Source: Agarilytica sp045430285 (GTDB taxonomy: Bacteria; Pseudomonadota; Gammaproteobacteria; Pseudomonadales; Cellvibrionaceae). From it: 64,000 bases of DNA. Where the stretch lies: assembly GCA_045430285.1 (NCBI GenBank), contig JAILXV010000001.1, positions 992,001 to 1,056,000 on the forward strand. The letters run 5' to 3'. Shown here piece after piece: positions 35,678 to 45,921 of the stretch (its first letter is position 1; each line of letters starts with the position of its first letter). The translations under genes and the position numbers were made by a program. Under the pieces are notes generated by a model. That model was not told the DNA's origin. It saw only the letters and a program-made list of their open reading frames with translations, and ran no database searches.

Positions 35678-37021
35678 TTAACCCTCCTTCTCAATGCGTG
35701 TGAGATTATCGCGAAGGATTGGACCGTATTCATATTTGCCTGGGCAAACGAATGTACACAAAGCGAGATCCTCTTCATCAAGTTCTAAACAACCGAGTTT
35801 TTGCGCTGAGTCCGTATCACCAACAATCAACGCACGTAATAGCTGCGTAGGCAAAATATCCAACGGCATCACTTTTTCATAAGCCCCGACTGGCACCATC
35901 GCACGCTCACTACCGTTAGTAGATGTGGTGAAATCGAATTTTTTACCGCCCAATAACTTGGAGATATAAATAGAAAGGACTGAAAAGCGGTTGAAGCCTG
36001 GTTGGAAATAATGCAAGAACGGACGCTCACGACCTTCTGTTAACACACTTACTTGAACGTGATAACGTCCCAAAAACGCAAGCGGCCCATGGGTAGCTCG
36101 ACCACCAAAGACAGAACCCGAAATCAGGCGGTTTTCACCACCTTTCATTTGACCTGCAGTCAATTCCTCAAGGCTTGCACCCACTCGGGTAGTCACCAAA
36201 CGAGGATCTTCGATTTGGGGCCCAGCCAAAGCTACGACGCGTTCAACATCTAGCTGACCGGAGACAAACAGAGAACCAATCGCAACGACGTCTTGATAAC
36301 CACACGTCCAGACTGACTTGTTAGCACTGACAGGTGCTAAATGGTGAATATGTGTCCCGACATTTCCTGCAGGGTGAACACCACCGAAGGTTTCATAAAC
36401 AACATTTTCAAGCCCACTTGCAGGGATAGAAGCGCCCTCAGCATGACCCACATAAACATTGCCTTCAGTTAAGCGTGACAATACGGCCAATCCATTTTTG
36501 AAATCGTCGGCGCGCTCAGCTAAAACCACAGCGGGATCTGCCGCGAGAGGATTAGTATCCATCGCTGAGACAAAAATCGCGGTTGGCGCAGAATCAATCG
36601 CAGGTACGCGACTGTACGGACGTGTACGAAGTGAAGTCCACAACCCAGAATTAACCAGGTTATCAACAACATCCTGACGATCTAAAGAGGAGAGCTGGGT
36701 TACGTCATACTTCGCGAAAGCTTCAGCGTCATCACCATCAACGTCAATAACAACAGACTGAAACGCCCGCTGATACCCTCGATTAATCGCAGCAATAGTG
36801 CCACATGCAGGTGATGTATAACGAACGCCTTCTGTCCGCTTATCTGTAAACAATAACTGTCCCAACTTCACTTTATCGCCGACCTGCACTGCCATGGTAG
36901 GTTTCATACCGTGGTAGTCGTATCCAATGACAGCAACCGAGCGAATGTTAGGACCCTCTTCAATGGACTGCCGGGGGGCCCCGGTTATTGGTAAATCCAA
37001 TCCACGACGAATCTTTATCAT
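35678..37021 (-). CDS. nqrA: NqrA, peripheral subunit of Na+-NQR
   Basis: 447 residues, soluble, with the RnfC/NqrA-like fold (KIRRGLDLPITGAP at the start, VGDKVKLGQLLFTDK). First gene of the operon nqrABCDEF-apbE-nqrM. The C-terminal TFVCPGKYEYGPIL is standard. Confidence 0.97.
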   Translation of the reverse strand: MIKIRRGLDLPITGAPRQSIEEGPNIRSVAVIGYDYHGMKPTMAVQVGDKVKLGQLLFTDKRTEGVRYTSPACGTIAAINRGYQRAFQSVVIDVDGDDAEAFAKYDVTQLSSLDRQDVVDNLVNSGLWTSLRTRPYSRVPAIDSAPTAIFVSAMDTNPLAADPAVVLAERADDFKNGLAVLSRLTEGNVYVGHAEGASIPASGLENVVYETFGGVHPAGNVGTHIHHLAPVSANKSVWTCGYQDVVAIGSLFVSGQLDVERVVALAGPQIEDPRLVTTRVGASLEELTAGQMKGGENRLISGSVFGGRATHGPLAFLGRYHVQVSVLTEGRERPFLHYFQPGFNRFSVLSIYISKLLGGKKFDFTTSTNGSERAMVPVGAYEKVMPLDILPTQLLRALIVGDTDSAQKLGCLELDEEDLALCTFVCPGKYEYGPILRDNLTRIEKEG

Positions 37022-37838
37022 ACGTCTAGCCTAGTTTTGAGTTTAAAAACTTTGATGTGCGCGCCGTTATTTCAAATATTCCGCTATTCCGCATAACAGT
37101 TTTACCAACGACGAACAAAATTTGTGCAAAAACCAATCGTATATATGTTATTGGTCTTGCCGGTTCCCATATCGGGCAATATTTAGCAGCTATAAACGGG
37201 TGCCGAGTCTTGAGCCCTACGATTCACGACCCAACTCTTTCGATACACCTAGGCACACTAAAAAACCACTTGCCGGATAAATTCACTACTTAAACACGCC
37301 ATATCACGACTTGTTAAACGAAGTTACGGCGATATTAGTCATAAATGTAGTCGAAAGAACACAAATGCGCGCTGCACACGCAGAAAAACCGCGCCAATTA
37401 TACGGATCACGCCTAAATTTCGCCAGTCAGAAAATAAATTAAGTTACTGTTTTTTCACCCTTTTTTCTTGCTTTAACGTACTGCCAATAGCCTATGAACC
37501 TCTCCTTGATCTTGCGCAAGTTTCACCTATATTCACGGGATATTTAACTGAAAGTCGTAAAAATAGCGCTTACCCCTCTCGTACCCCGTCATAAAGAATC
37601 GCTGGCATTCATTTCATCAATACTCGGTATTCAAATCAGCGCAAGGAGAAACGCGACACAAACACGGAAAACACGTTTGTTTTTCGCACAAGGCACAACA
37701 GAAAAAACAAATAACCCCCCATAAAGACACAAACCCCTATCAACGCCGTTCTGCTTTAGCCACGAGGTTGGTAGAATGACGCGCTTTTACAGCACAATCG
37801 CTTTATCCTTTTTTATGACAAAAGCTAATGATTAGACG
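37022..37838. other. Long divergent intergenic region between nqrA and mfd
   Basis: About 820 bases, the longest non-coding stretch in the window. In Pseudomonas two genes (an aroP-like permease and a dehydrogenase) lie here, as I recall; none remain. The open frame at 37057-37293 has no coding features. The sequence is AT-rich with poly-T/poly-A tracts near 37445-37470 and 37675-37715. Promoters for nqr and mfd should be here, but I cannot pinpoint them. Confidence 0.45.
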
Positions 37839-37841
37839 TTG

Positions 37842-40800
37842 ATGACAACAAGCATACTTACGCCGCCCGAAGCAGGAAAAGCTGCCGACAAAACCCTTTG
37901 GGGAAACCTTCCTTCTCATAGCAGCATGGCTTGCGTCCTGGCACAAAGCGCGTTAGCCCATGATGCGTGTACGATGCTGGTCACGCCCAATATGGCCGCC
38001 GCGGAACGGCTGTCCGCAGAGATCAGTCAATTTCTAAAGGGAATGACCGATGCACCAAGCGTTGAAATATTCTCTGACTGGGAAACACTGCCCTACGATA
38101 GCTTCTCCCCTCATCAAGATATTGTATCCAACCGAATGCGCTGCCTTTATCAACTCGCGCGCAACCAACGAAGCTTTATTGTTGTCTCCGCACAAACCCT
38201 TGCACAACGCATCGCACCACAAAGCTATGTACTATCAAAAAGCCTCGTCCTCAGCGTTGGTGAAAAGCTCGATCGAGAAAAATTCAGAAACCAACTCGCA
38301 TTTTCCGGCTATACCCACGTAGACACCGTATATCAGCATGGAGAGTTTGCCCTACGCGGTGCCCTTATAGATGTCTACCCAATGGGCAGCGACGCCGCAT
38401 ACCGAATTGAACTCTTTGATGATGAAATCGAATCACTTCGCGAATTCGATCCAGACAACCAACGCACCATTACCAAAGTAGACAAAATAGAACTACTACC
38501 AGCCCGAGAATGCCCACTTGATGAACAAGGCATTGCTAACTTCCGCTCACACTGGCACGCACGCTTCGACGTCAACCACAAAGCCTGTCCTGTCTACCAA
38601 GATGTCAATGCGGGGCTGTCACCTGCGGGCATCGAATACTTTCTATCTTTGTTTTTTGACACCACTGCCTGCCTACTGGATTACCTCCCCAGTGATAGCC
38701 AGCTATTCCTCGTCGAAGGCTTTGAAAAAGCCTATGAAGAGTTTTGGCGAGAGGCCGTTAACCGCTATGAAAGCCGCTCCGGCAATTTAGAGCGCCCCAT
38801 TTTAGCCCCACAAGACGTTTTTCTCCCCGTAAACGAGATTTTTTCTCGCTTCAAACAATTTCCAAAAATACAGCTGCAGCATGAAAAGCTTGCTGAAAAA
38901 CAGGGCCATACCAATTTCAATCTAAGCCCAACGCCACTGCTGATGATTGATAACCGAGTAAAAAACCCCTTACACCACTTAGAAGCATTTTTATGCGATA
39001 CCGAAAAGCGCGTACTCTTCTGTGCCGAATCAAATGGTCGGCGTGAAGTCATATGTGAACAACTGGAAAAAATCGGCGTACAGCCAAACCCTGTAGACAA
39101 TATTCATAGCTTTATTCATGGCGACACATCGTTAGCCATCACCGTCGCACCCATTGAAGAAACCATCAACAGCCAATCACCCGCGTTTATTTTAATTTCA
39201 GAAACACAGATCTTTGGCAATCAAGTCAAACAAAGTCGCCGGCAAAAAAGTAATTCGGACGACCATGAAAACATTATTAAAAACCTTACGGAGCTAAAAA
39301 CTAACGCTCCGGTGGTTCACATCGATCACGGAGTTGGTCGCTACCAAGGCTTAATCACTATGGAGCATGGGGGCCAAGCCGAGGAATTCTTGGTGCTCGA
39401 TTACGCCAATGAGGCAAAACTTTACGTACCCGTTGCTAACCTGCATACGATAAGCCGCTATTCTGGTTCAGACGCGGAACATGCCCCATTGCACAAACTC
39501 GGTAGCGAACAATGGCAAAAAGCCAAGCGTAAAGCCGCAGAACAAATCAGAGACGTTGCCGCTGAATTATTGGATATCTACGCAAAACGAAAAGCTAAAG
39601 TGGGTTACGCTTACACAAATCCAAAAGAAGATTACGCGCTTTTTTGTGCAGGCTTCCCTTTTGAAGAAACCCCAGACCAGAAGCAAGCCATTGAAGCGGT
39701 TCGTGACGATATGCTATCGGCACAACCAATGGACCGACTCGTCTGTGGTGATGTAGGTTTCGGTAAAACAGAAGTTGCCATGCGTGCCGCTTTTATCGCC
39801 GTTCAAAATGGCAAGCAAGTCGCCGTGTTAGTGCCGACCACCCTACTCGCCCAACAGCATTTTGAAAACTTTAAAGATCGGTTTGCCGACTGGCCAGCCA
39901 ATATAGAAGTCGTTTCCCGTTTTCGCAGCCAAAAAGAAACCACTGAAATTCAAAAGAAACTAGCCGCAGGAAAAGTCGATATTATTATTGGCACGCACAA
40001 ACTTATCCAAGGCAACTTAGAATATCCAAACCTTGGGTTGATGATTATTGACGAAGAGCATCGCTTTGGCGTTCGCCAAAAAGAAGCACTGAAATCGCTT
40101 CGCACGGATGTCGACATTCTCACAATGACGGCAACCCCCATCCCTAGAACACTCAACATGTCGATGGCGGGTATTCGTGATTTATCCATCATCGCAACAC
40201 CTCCCGCAAAACGCTTATCGGTAAAGACCTTTGTGCGCGAGAGTGATCAAAGCCTAATAAAAGAAGCCATAATGCGTGAAATTATGCGTGGCGGCCAAGT
40301 CTATTACCTACACAACGAAGTAAAGACTATTGAAAAAGTCGCACGTGGCATAGAAGAAATGATTCCCGAAGCACGCGTTCGTATCGGCCATGGCCAAATG
40401 CGAGAGCGAGAGCTGGAGTCTGTTATGGCAGACTTTTACCATAAACGTTTCAACGTGCTCGTGTGTACGACCATTATTGAAACTGGCATCGACGTGCCCA
40501 GCGCCAACACCATTGTGATTGACCGAGCGGACCACTTCGGCTTGGCTCAGCTTCACCAATTACGAGGACGTGTCGGTCGCTCTCACCATCAAGCCTATGC
40601 ATATTTACTTACACCCAATAAAAAGGTCATGACAACCGACGCCCATAAACGCTTAGAGGCCATCGAAGAAGCTCAAGATCTGGGTGCAGGCTTTACACTC
40701 GCCTCTCACGACTTAGAAATTCGCGGCGCGGGTGAACTACTCGGTGAAGATCAAAGCGGACAGATCCACACCATCGGATTTTCGCTCTACATGGACATGC

Positions 40801-41306
40801 TGGATAGAGCGGTAACCGCGATTCAAAATGGCGAAGAAATCTCATTAGATAATCCACACAAAGACAGCGTGGAACTAAACCTAAGAATTCCGGCCTTAAT
40901 CCCAGAGGATTATTTGCCAGACGTCCACTCCAGGCTCACACTTTATAAACGTATTTCGTCGACTAAAAATGAAGAAGAACTTAACGGCTTACAGGTAGAA
41001 ATGATCGATCGTTTTGGTTTGCTGCCCGAAGCCATAAAAAATCTGTTTCGCCAGACTCGCTTGCGTTTCGATGCAGAAGCGCTGGGCATCACGAAAGTGG
41101 AGGCGGGTAAAACCCAAGGCCGATTGGAGTTCAGTAAAATACCGAAGGTTGACCCACTAACAATTGTGAAGCTCGTCCAAAAACAACCACAACATTATCG
41201 TCTCGATGGTGCCAACCATCTAAAATTCATGTTTGATATGGAATCCACTGATGAACGACTAAAATCAGTGCATCAAGTTCTCGACAAATTAAAGCAGGCT
41301 AGCTAA
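37842..41306 (+). CDS. mfd: Mfd, transcription-repair coupling factor
   Basis: 1,154 residues. The UvrB-like N-terminus (WETLPYDSFSPHQDIVSNR) binds UvrA. The RNA-polymerase interaction region (VHIDHGVGRYQGL) and helicase motifs follow: GDVGFGKTEVAMRAAF (Walker A), IIDEEHRFGV (DEEH), TATPIPRTL and QLRGRVGRS. The C-terminal TRCF domain (LRIPALIPEDYLPD) is intact. It removes stalled RNA polymerase and recruits the UvrABC repair enzymes. The frame also has a TTG one codon earlier; ATG 37842 is preferred. Confidence 0.98.
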   Translation: MTTSILTPPEAGKAADKTLWGNLPSHSSMACVLAQSALAHDACTMLVTPNMAAAERLSAEISQFLKGMTDAPSVEIFSDWETLPYDSFSPHQDIVSNRMRCLYQLARNQRSFIVVSAQTLAQRIAPQSYVLSKSLVLSVGEKLDREKFRNQLAFSGYTHVDTVYQHGEFALRGALIDVYPMGSDAAYRIELFDDEIESLREFDPDNQRTITKVDKIELLPARECPLDEQGIANFRSHWHARFDVNHKACPVYQDVNAGLSPAGIEYFLSLFFDTTACLLDYLPSDSQLFLVEGFEKAYEEFWREAVNRYESRSGNLERPILAPQDVFLPVNEIFSRFKQFPKIQLQHEKLAEKQGHTNFNLSPTPLLMIDNRVKNPLHHLEAFLCDTEKRVLFCAESNGRREVICEQLEKIGVQPNPVDNIHSFIHGDTSLAITVAPIEETINSQSPAFILISETQIFGNQVKQSRRQKSNSDDHENIIKNLTELKTNAPVVHIDHGVGRYQGLITMEHGGQAEEFLVLDYANEAKLYVPVANLHTISRYSGSDAEHAPLHKLGSEQWQKAKRKAAEQIRDVAAELLDIYAKRKAKVGYAYTNPKEDYALFCAGFPFEETPDQKQAIEAVRDDMLSAQPMDRLVCGDVGFGKTEVAMRAAFIAVQNGKQVAVLVPTTLLAQQHFENFKDRFADWPANIEVVSRFRSQKETTEIQKKLAAGKVDIIIGTHKLIQGNLEYPNLGLMIIDEEHRFGVRQKEALKSLRTDVDILTMTATPIPRTLNMSMAGIRDLSIIATPPAKRLSVKTFVRESDQSLIKEAIMREIMRGGQVYYLHNEVKTIEKVARGIEEMIPEARVRIGHGQMRERELESVMADFYHKRFNVLVCTTIIETGIDVPSANTIVIDRADHFGLAQLHQLRGRVGRSHHQAYAYLLTPNKKVMTTDAHKRLEAIEEAQDLGAGFTLASHDLEIRGAGELLGEDQSGQIHTIGFSLYMDMLDRAVTAIQNGEEISLDNPHKDSVELNLRIPALIPEDYLPDVHSRLTLYKRISSTKNEEELNGLQVEMIDRFGLLPEAIKNLFRQTRLRFDAEALGITKVEAGKTQGRLEFSKIPKVDPLTIVKLVQKQPQHYRLDGANHLKFMFDMESTDERLKSVHQVLDKLKQAS

Positions 41307-41317
41307 GAGGCCCATCT

Positions 41318-42496
41318 GTGAAACCAATAACGAACATGCGCCCTATTTTTCATATTCCCTTTGCTTTAGGTCTTATTGCGTTATCCCTATTCCCTCCGCA
41401 TAAAGCATTTGCACAATCAGCACAGGAGGTCTTTGAAAACTATTTTAAAAATTGGTACCAAGTTGAATTAATCATATTCGAAAGAATTGAACAGACCGGA
41501 CAAGACCCCGAGCTGTGGCCAAAAAATCTGACATTAGATTACCCAAACAATCTAAGTTTCCTGGTCGACGAAAGTCACACTGAAAATACAGATGCAAGCG
41601 AGAACAACCCAGATAACGATACCGCGGAAACTTCAGACAGCGCACACCCAAACCAGCAGAAAGATGACAACAGCCAACTACTGGAAACACTCAAACGCAC
41701 AGATCTTGCTGACCCGCTGAATAAAAAATATTTGGAGCTTGTTGAACAATCTGAACTCGATCGTATTACGCCCAAAGAAAAGCCATATACCATGCTTGAC
41801 GAAGAGATCAGCCAACTCAATCATGAAGCCCACATACTTGGGCGAGATCGTTCAATGCGGATACTGCTTCACAAAACGTGGCGGCAACCGATGACGAATC
41901 AGAAACAAGCTTCCTCGATTCTTATTTCAGGCGGTGATGTATTTGACGATCATTACGAACTTGAAGGCAGCATAAAACTTTTTGTTAGTCGCTATCTCCA
42001 TCTTCACACTAATTTATGGCTCACCGAATTCGAAGCAAATATCGGTCAACAAAATGAACATTGGCCCATTCTGCCAAAACGACCCGCACCCTTAGAATTT
42101 GAAATGGAGCTACCGACCACGGCGAGCAATCCAGAGGGAAGTGAAGTCCATCCGATTACCCCGCAAGACAGCCCCCTACCAATATCATTCGACACACAAC
42201 TGGATACGGCATCGCCAGACTTTAACCTATCTTTCAATAACAGCGATACAGTTTCGTTTGGCGATATCGGTAGCACATCAATACTAAACCCTTACGCACT
42301 GCCCACCCAAGGAGAACGTACATACGTCGTAAAACATATTGTGCAGATGCAACAAAAACGTAGAATGCGCAGCGGCGAGCTACACTATTTGGACCACCCA
42401 AAACTGGGCCTGCTTGTGAATATCGTGAAGTATGAACCGGAATATATAGCGTCAGAAACTGAGGCAGTAACGGATGACAATGTGCCTGCACCCTAG
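41318..42496 (+). CDS. csiV: CsiV-family envelope protein
   Basis: 392 residues with a signal peptide (cleavage after KAFA). The core NWYQVELIIFERIEQ, HKTWRQPM and LEGSIKLFVSRYLHLHTNLWL is the CsiV family. CsiV supports the cell-wall synthase PBP1A/LpoA in Vibrio and sits after mfd in Pseudomonas too. A low-complexity acidic section (about 85-130) and another (about 250-310) are inserts. The GTG start has AAGAGG seven bases upstream; ATG 41336 is the alternative. Confidence 0.85.
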   Translation: MKPITNMRPIFHIPFALGLIALSLFPPHKAFAQSAQEVFENYFKNWYQVELIIFERIEQTGQDPELWPKNLTLDYPNNLSFLVDESHTENTDASENNPDNDTAETSDSAHPNQQKDDNSQLLETLKRTDLADPLNKKYLELVEQSELDRITPKEKPYTMLDEEISQLNHEAHILGRDRSMRILLHKTWRQPMTNQKQASSILISGGDVFDDHYELEGSIKLFVSRYLHLHTNLWLTEFEANIGQQNEHWPILPKRPAPLEFEMELPTTASNPEGSEVHPITPQDSPLPISFDTQLDTASPDFNLSFNNSDTVSFGDIGSTSILNPYALPTQGERTYVVKHIVQMQQKRRMRSGELHYLDHPKLGLLVNIVKYEPEYIASETEAVTDDNVPAP

Positions 42497-42596
42497 TAAA
42501 GGGATGACGTTGCCGCTAACTGGTGGTTAACTTTACAAACAAGCACAATACTGATTCGGTAAGCGGTACGCCAATGGCGATACTCCAAACGTAAAG

Positions 42597-42633
42597 AGCT
42601 GGCTAAACACCCTTCCAAAATGTTTAGCCAGCT
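42597..42633. terminator. Bidirectional hairpin between csiV and the cold-shock gene
   Basis: A perfect 13-bp stem AGCTGGCTAAACA / TGTTTAGCCAGCT with an 11-base loop sits between two convergent genes. The T-run is weak on both strands. Confidence 0.6.
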
Positions 42634-42651
42634 GCTCGTCACTTCAAACTG

Positions 42652-42864
42652 TCAAACGCATTCCACGTCGTCGGCTTGATATCCTTTGTCACCTTCCTGG
42701 AGTTCGAACTCAACCTTTTGCCCTTCCGCCAGACTTTTGTATCCGTCACCACGAATATTGCGGTAGTGAACAAAGATATCATCGATCTTTTGGTCTTGGG
42801 TTATAAAGCCGTAGCCTCGTGCATTGTTAAACCACTTAACAGTGCCGATTTCTCGAGCTGCCAT
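42652..42864 (-). CDS. Cold-shock domain protein
   Basis: 70 residues, RNP1 GTVKWFNNARGYGFI and RNP2 DIFVHYRNI, the single-stranded nucleic acid-binding motifs of CSD proteins. CspD-like features include the acidic C-terminal part (EGDKGYQADDVECV). The frame opens further upstream, but the ATG at 42864 (MAAREIG) has GAGGTG six bases before it. It may act as an RNA chaperone or in stationary-phase control. It is an extra gene relative to the Pseudomonas order. Confidence 0.92.
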   Translation of the reverse strand: MAAREIGTVKWFNNARGYGFITQDQKIDDIFVHYRNIRGDGYKSLAEGQKVEFELQEGDKGYQADDVECV

Positions 42865-42979
42865 GCTTCGCACCTCTATTTTTATTATTAGAAAAACAAA
42901 ATCCCTGCCGAAAATCAATGTTTAGTAAAATTTTCAGCAGGACTACGCTAGCGAAGATATGGGAATAGAAAATAGATGT

Positions 42980-43717
42980 CTAGCCTAGGCTAATCATTTT
43001 GAGTATTACTTCTCTTATTTTCGGTACTGAAGATTCTAAACGTGCCATAATTTTATCTAAGCTGATAACTTCGTCACGCACGCCTGCGCACCAGTTCACA
43101 ATAAAACTGAGAGATACATACGCCAACTCTTTTTCTCGCGCCAAAGCGGCTTCAGGCATAAGCGTCATTCCCACCAAGTCACAACCGTCATTTCGCAACT
43201 TTTTAACCTCTGCGGCCGACTCTAAACGTGGCCCTTGTGTACATCCATACGTACCACCGTCATAAAAAGGTACGCCGTTATAACGCAAACTTTCCAGCAG
43301 ATCCTGGCGCATCACTTCCTCGAAGGGAAAGGTAAAGTCGATATGGGATAACAGTTCGTCATCCCCTTCAAAGAAGGTGTGCGAACGACCATAGCTATAA
43401 TCAATAATTTGATCGGGCACAACAAAAGTGCCTGGACTAAAAGACTCGCCTATTCCCCCCGTTGCATTAAACGCAACAACCTTTTCCGCACCTAGCGTCG
43501 CAAGCGCTGAAATATTTGCGCGATAATTCACTTTATGCGGTGGTATGCGATGTTGACCGCCATGCCTAGGCAGATATAAAACCGGTGTTTGCTTCCAGAC
43601 ACCTTTAACAATGTCGTCCACCACGCCGTAGGGTGTTTCAACCGAAACAACCTTCTGATTCTCTAACTCTGGAAAATTGTAAAACCCAGAGCCCCCAATT
43701 ACTGCAATAACGGCCAT
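42980..43717 (-). CDS. mtnP: S-methyl-5'-thioinosine/adenosine phosphorylase
   Basis: 245 residues of the PNP/MTAP type. IGGSGFYNF is the phosphate loop; PRHGGQHRIPPHKVNYRANI and NATGGIGESFSPGTFV are the substrate pocket; VGMTLMPEAALAREKEL is the family signature. It recycles methylthio-nucleosides of polyamine metabolism. The Pseudomonas neighbour in this position has been shown to prefer methylthioinosine, so that is likely here; specificity needs residue-level comparison. Confidence 0.88.
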   Translation of the reverse strand: MAVIAVIGGSGFYNFPELENQKVVSVETPYGVVDDIVKGVWKQTPVLYLPRHGGQHRIPPHKVNYRANISALATLGAEKVVAFNATGGIGESFSPGTFVVPDQIIDYSYGRSHTFFEGDDELLSHIDFTFPFEEVMRQDLLESLRYNGVPFYDGGTYGCTQGPRLESAAEVKKLRNDGCDLVGMTLMPEAALAREKELAYVSLSFIVNWCAGVRDEVISLDKIMARLESSVPKIREVILKMISLG

Positions 43718-43769
43718 ATAAACCCAACATTCCTACTTAGTTAGCGCCTTAGAATACAACTTCCTTTTA

Positions 43770-44882
43770 TCACGATGTTGCCGAGTCGACGATCGAAACA
43801 CCGTCCGGAATATGAAGTGTTGACGTCGGAAACGCACACTCGGCACCTTGCGCCTCCACTATATCCAGGACTTTCAATAGTACGTCTTGTTTAATTTCAT
43901 GAAAGGTGGCCCAGTCCGTTGTCTTCGTAAAACAATATAAAAAGAAATCTAAGGACGAGGAGGAAAACTCATTAAAGTTCACCATGATCATTTGCGACTG
44001 ATCAATATCCTCATGAGACTCGATCATCGACTTCACATCAGCAACAATAGTTTTAACTTTCGAGGCATCCCCATAACGAACACCAACCGTCTCATAAATA
44101 CGCCGGTTTAACATACGCGAAGGGTTTTCGACAGAAATCTGGGTAAAGGTAGCATTCGGAATATATAAAGGGCGTTTATCAAAAGTGCGAATGCGCGTTA
44201 GGCGCCAACCAATATCTTCCACCGTCCCTTCAATATTTTTATCGGGTGAACGAATCCAATCCCCCACTGAAAAAGGCCGATCAAGATAAATCATTAAACC
44301 GCCAAAAAAATTGGCTAATAAATCTTTTGCAGCAAAACCAACAGCGATTCCGCCAATCCCACCAAACGCTAGCACGCCTGAGATGCTGTACCCTAATGAT
44401 TGCAAGGCAATCAGTATCGCTGTAATAACCACGGACATTCTAAGTAATTTACCAAGAGCAACCGCGGTCGTCTTATCCATCGGTTTTCGCATATAACCAG
44501 GATCGACAATATTTTTTTCTATCGTATTTAGAAAACTCTGGATAAACCATGTCACAATAACGATCGCAGATATATGCCGTACCGTCCCCAGAGAGTCAAA
44601 CAGACTCGTCTGGGAGTGTTCAGCGGCAATACCACCGGCAACACTCAACCCCATGACCCATATAAACCATTTCAAAGGGCGAGATAACGAATGAAACAGC
44701 GCGTCATCCCAAAGGTTTTTTGTTTGATCCGCCTTGCTTTTTAATTTATCGACAAAACTATTAACTGCAAACGCAAATATTAACGTTATTGAAACAACAA
44801 CAAACACTTCGACCATCCATAAATGATCTTTCCCTGTTACTGTCGTCATCAGGCTTGATGCCTCAGTTACAATAGACTCCAC
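43770..44882 (-). CDS. MscS-family mechanosensitive channel
   Basis: About 371 residues. Four or five membrane helices, then the pore helix SGVLAFGGIGGIAVGFAAKD (Gly/Ala-rich MscS TM3), the beta domain (DRPFSVGDWIRSPD) and a C-terminal alpha/beta domain. It opens under membrane tension to release solutes during osmotic downshock. The frame runs into nagZ, but the GTG at 44882 has AGAGGGGG just upstream and avoids the overlap, so I use it. It lies between the phosphorylase and nagZ genes, unlike the Pseudomonas order. Confidence 0.9.
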   Translation of the reverse strand: MESIVTEASSLMTTVTGKDHLWMVEVFVVVSITLIFAFAVNSFVDKLKSKADQTKNLWDDALFHSLSRPLKWFIWVMGLSVAGGIAAEHSQTSLFDSLGTVRHISAIVIVTWFIQSFLNTIEKNIVDPGYMRKPMDKTTAVALGKLLRMSVVITAILIALQSLGYSISGVLAFGGIGGIAVGFAAKDLLANFFGGLMIYLDRPFSVGDWIRSPDKNIEGTVEDIGWRLTRIRTFDKRPLYIPNATFTQISVENPSRMLNRRIYETVGVRYGDASKVKTIVADVKSMIESHEDIDQSQMIMVNFNEFSSSSLDFFLYCFTKTTDWATFHEIKQDVLLKVLDIVEAQGAECAFPTSTLHIPDGVSIVDSATS

Positions 44883-44895
44883 AAAAACCCCCTCT

Positions 44896-45921
44896 TTACC
44901 TATGTAATTGTTCAACAATAGTTTTTGCACGCAACCATCTATCCGTGCCTTCAAGTACCTCTATGGTACACGTACTCTTCTTCGCCATATGCTCCAACCC
45001 ACACGATATCGGTATTGCATCCGAACGCTCCAATGACTCAATTACCTCAACAGCCTTGTCTGGCTTGTTGCACACGAGCACAACATCACAGCCTGCACTT
45101 AATGCTTGATGAGCACGATCACTATAACTTCCAGCACCAGCCGCGCCCTCCATGGAGAGATCATCACTGAAAATGAGCCCTTTATAGCCCAATTCAACTT
45201 TTAGAAAATCTTTCAGCCAAAAAGGAGAAAAACTCACTAAGGCATCATCTATATTTGGAAATAAAATATGCGCGGACATGAGTGCATCTAACTTATCTTT
45301 CAATTGGATAAACGGTACAAGGTCATGCGCCTTAATTTCCTCTAAAGAGCGGGGATCAACAGGAAGCTCCAAGTGACTATCGGCTTTAATACCACCATGG
45401 CCAGGAAAATGTTTACCCGTAGTTGCCATTCCTGCGTCATGCATACCATCTAAAAACGCTTCAGCAAGCTCGGCGGCAACATTTGGCACCGGAGAAAACG
45501 AACGATCACCAATAATATCACTCACGCAATCGTCTAAATCGAGCACTGGTGCAAAACTAATATCAATATCATGGGCAATCAGTTCAGAAGCCATTAACCA
45601 CGCAATATCCTTTGAGGCATTAAGCGCTTCAGGAGTCGCCTCGCCGAATGTATTGACAAGCGACTGCATTGGCGGCAATACCGTAAACCCTTCCCTAAAA
45701 CGTTGAACCCTCCCCCCCTCGTGATCGACACTGATAACTAAGTTGGGCCGCAGCTCCCTAATACAGCGTACTAAAGCACGCAGTTGATCAGAGCTTTCAA
45801 AATTCCGAGAAAACAAAATCAGCCCCCCGACTTGGGGATGATCAATAATTTCTTTTTCATCAGCTTGCAATTCGATGCCGGCAATATCCAGCATCACTGG
45901 ACCTAACTTTTTATTTAACAT
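44896..45921 (-). CDS. nagZ: Beta-N-acetylhexosaminidase NagZ
   Basis: 341 residues of glycoside hydrolase family 3. The signature KHFPGHGGIKADSH holds the catalytic His/Asp loop, and the nucleophile is the Asp in LIFSDDLSMEGA. It cuts GlcNAc from anhydroMurNAc muropeptides in the cytoplasm during cell-wall recycling. It overlaps the TetR gene by 11 bases and is followed by the MscS gene. Confidence 0.95.
   Translation of the reverse strand: MLNKKLGPVMLDIAGIELQADEKEIIDHPQVGGLILFSRNFESSDQLRALVRCIRELRPNLVISVDHEGGRVQRFREGFTVLPPMQSLVNTFGEATPEALNASKDIAWLMASELIAHDIDISFAPVLDLDDCVSDIIGDRSFSPVPNVAAELAEAFLDGMHDAGMATTGKHFPGHGGIKADSHLELPVDPRSLEEIKAHDLVPFIQLKDKLDALMSAHILFPNIDDALVSFSPFWLKDFLKVELGYKGLIFSDDLSMEGAAGAGSYSDRAHQALSAGCDVVLVCNKPDKAVEVIESLERSDAIPISCGLEHMAKKSTCTIEVLEGTDRWLRAKTIVEQLHR

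Noticed and set aside
37057..37293. 78-codon open frame in the nqrA-mfd gap
   Set aside because: No ribosome binding site or family resemblance; likely chance.
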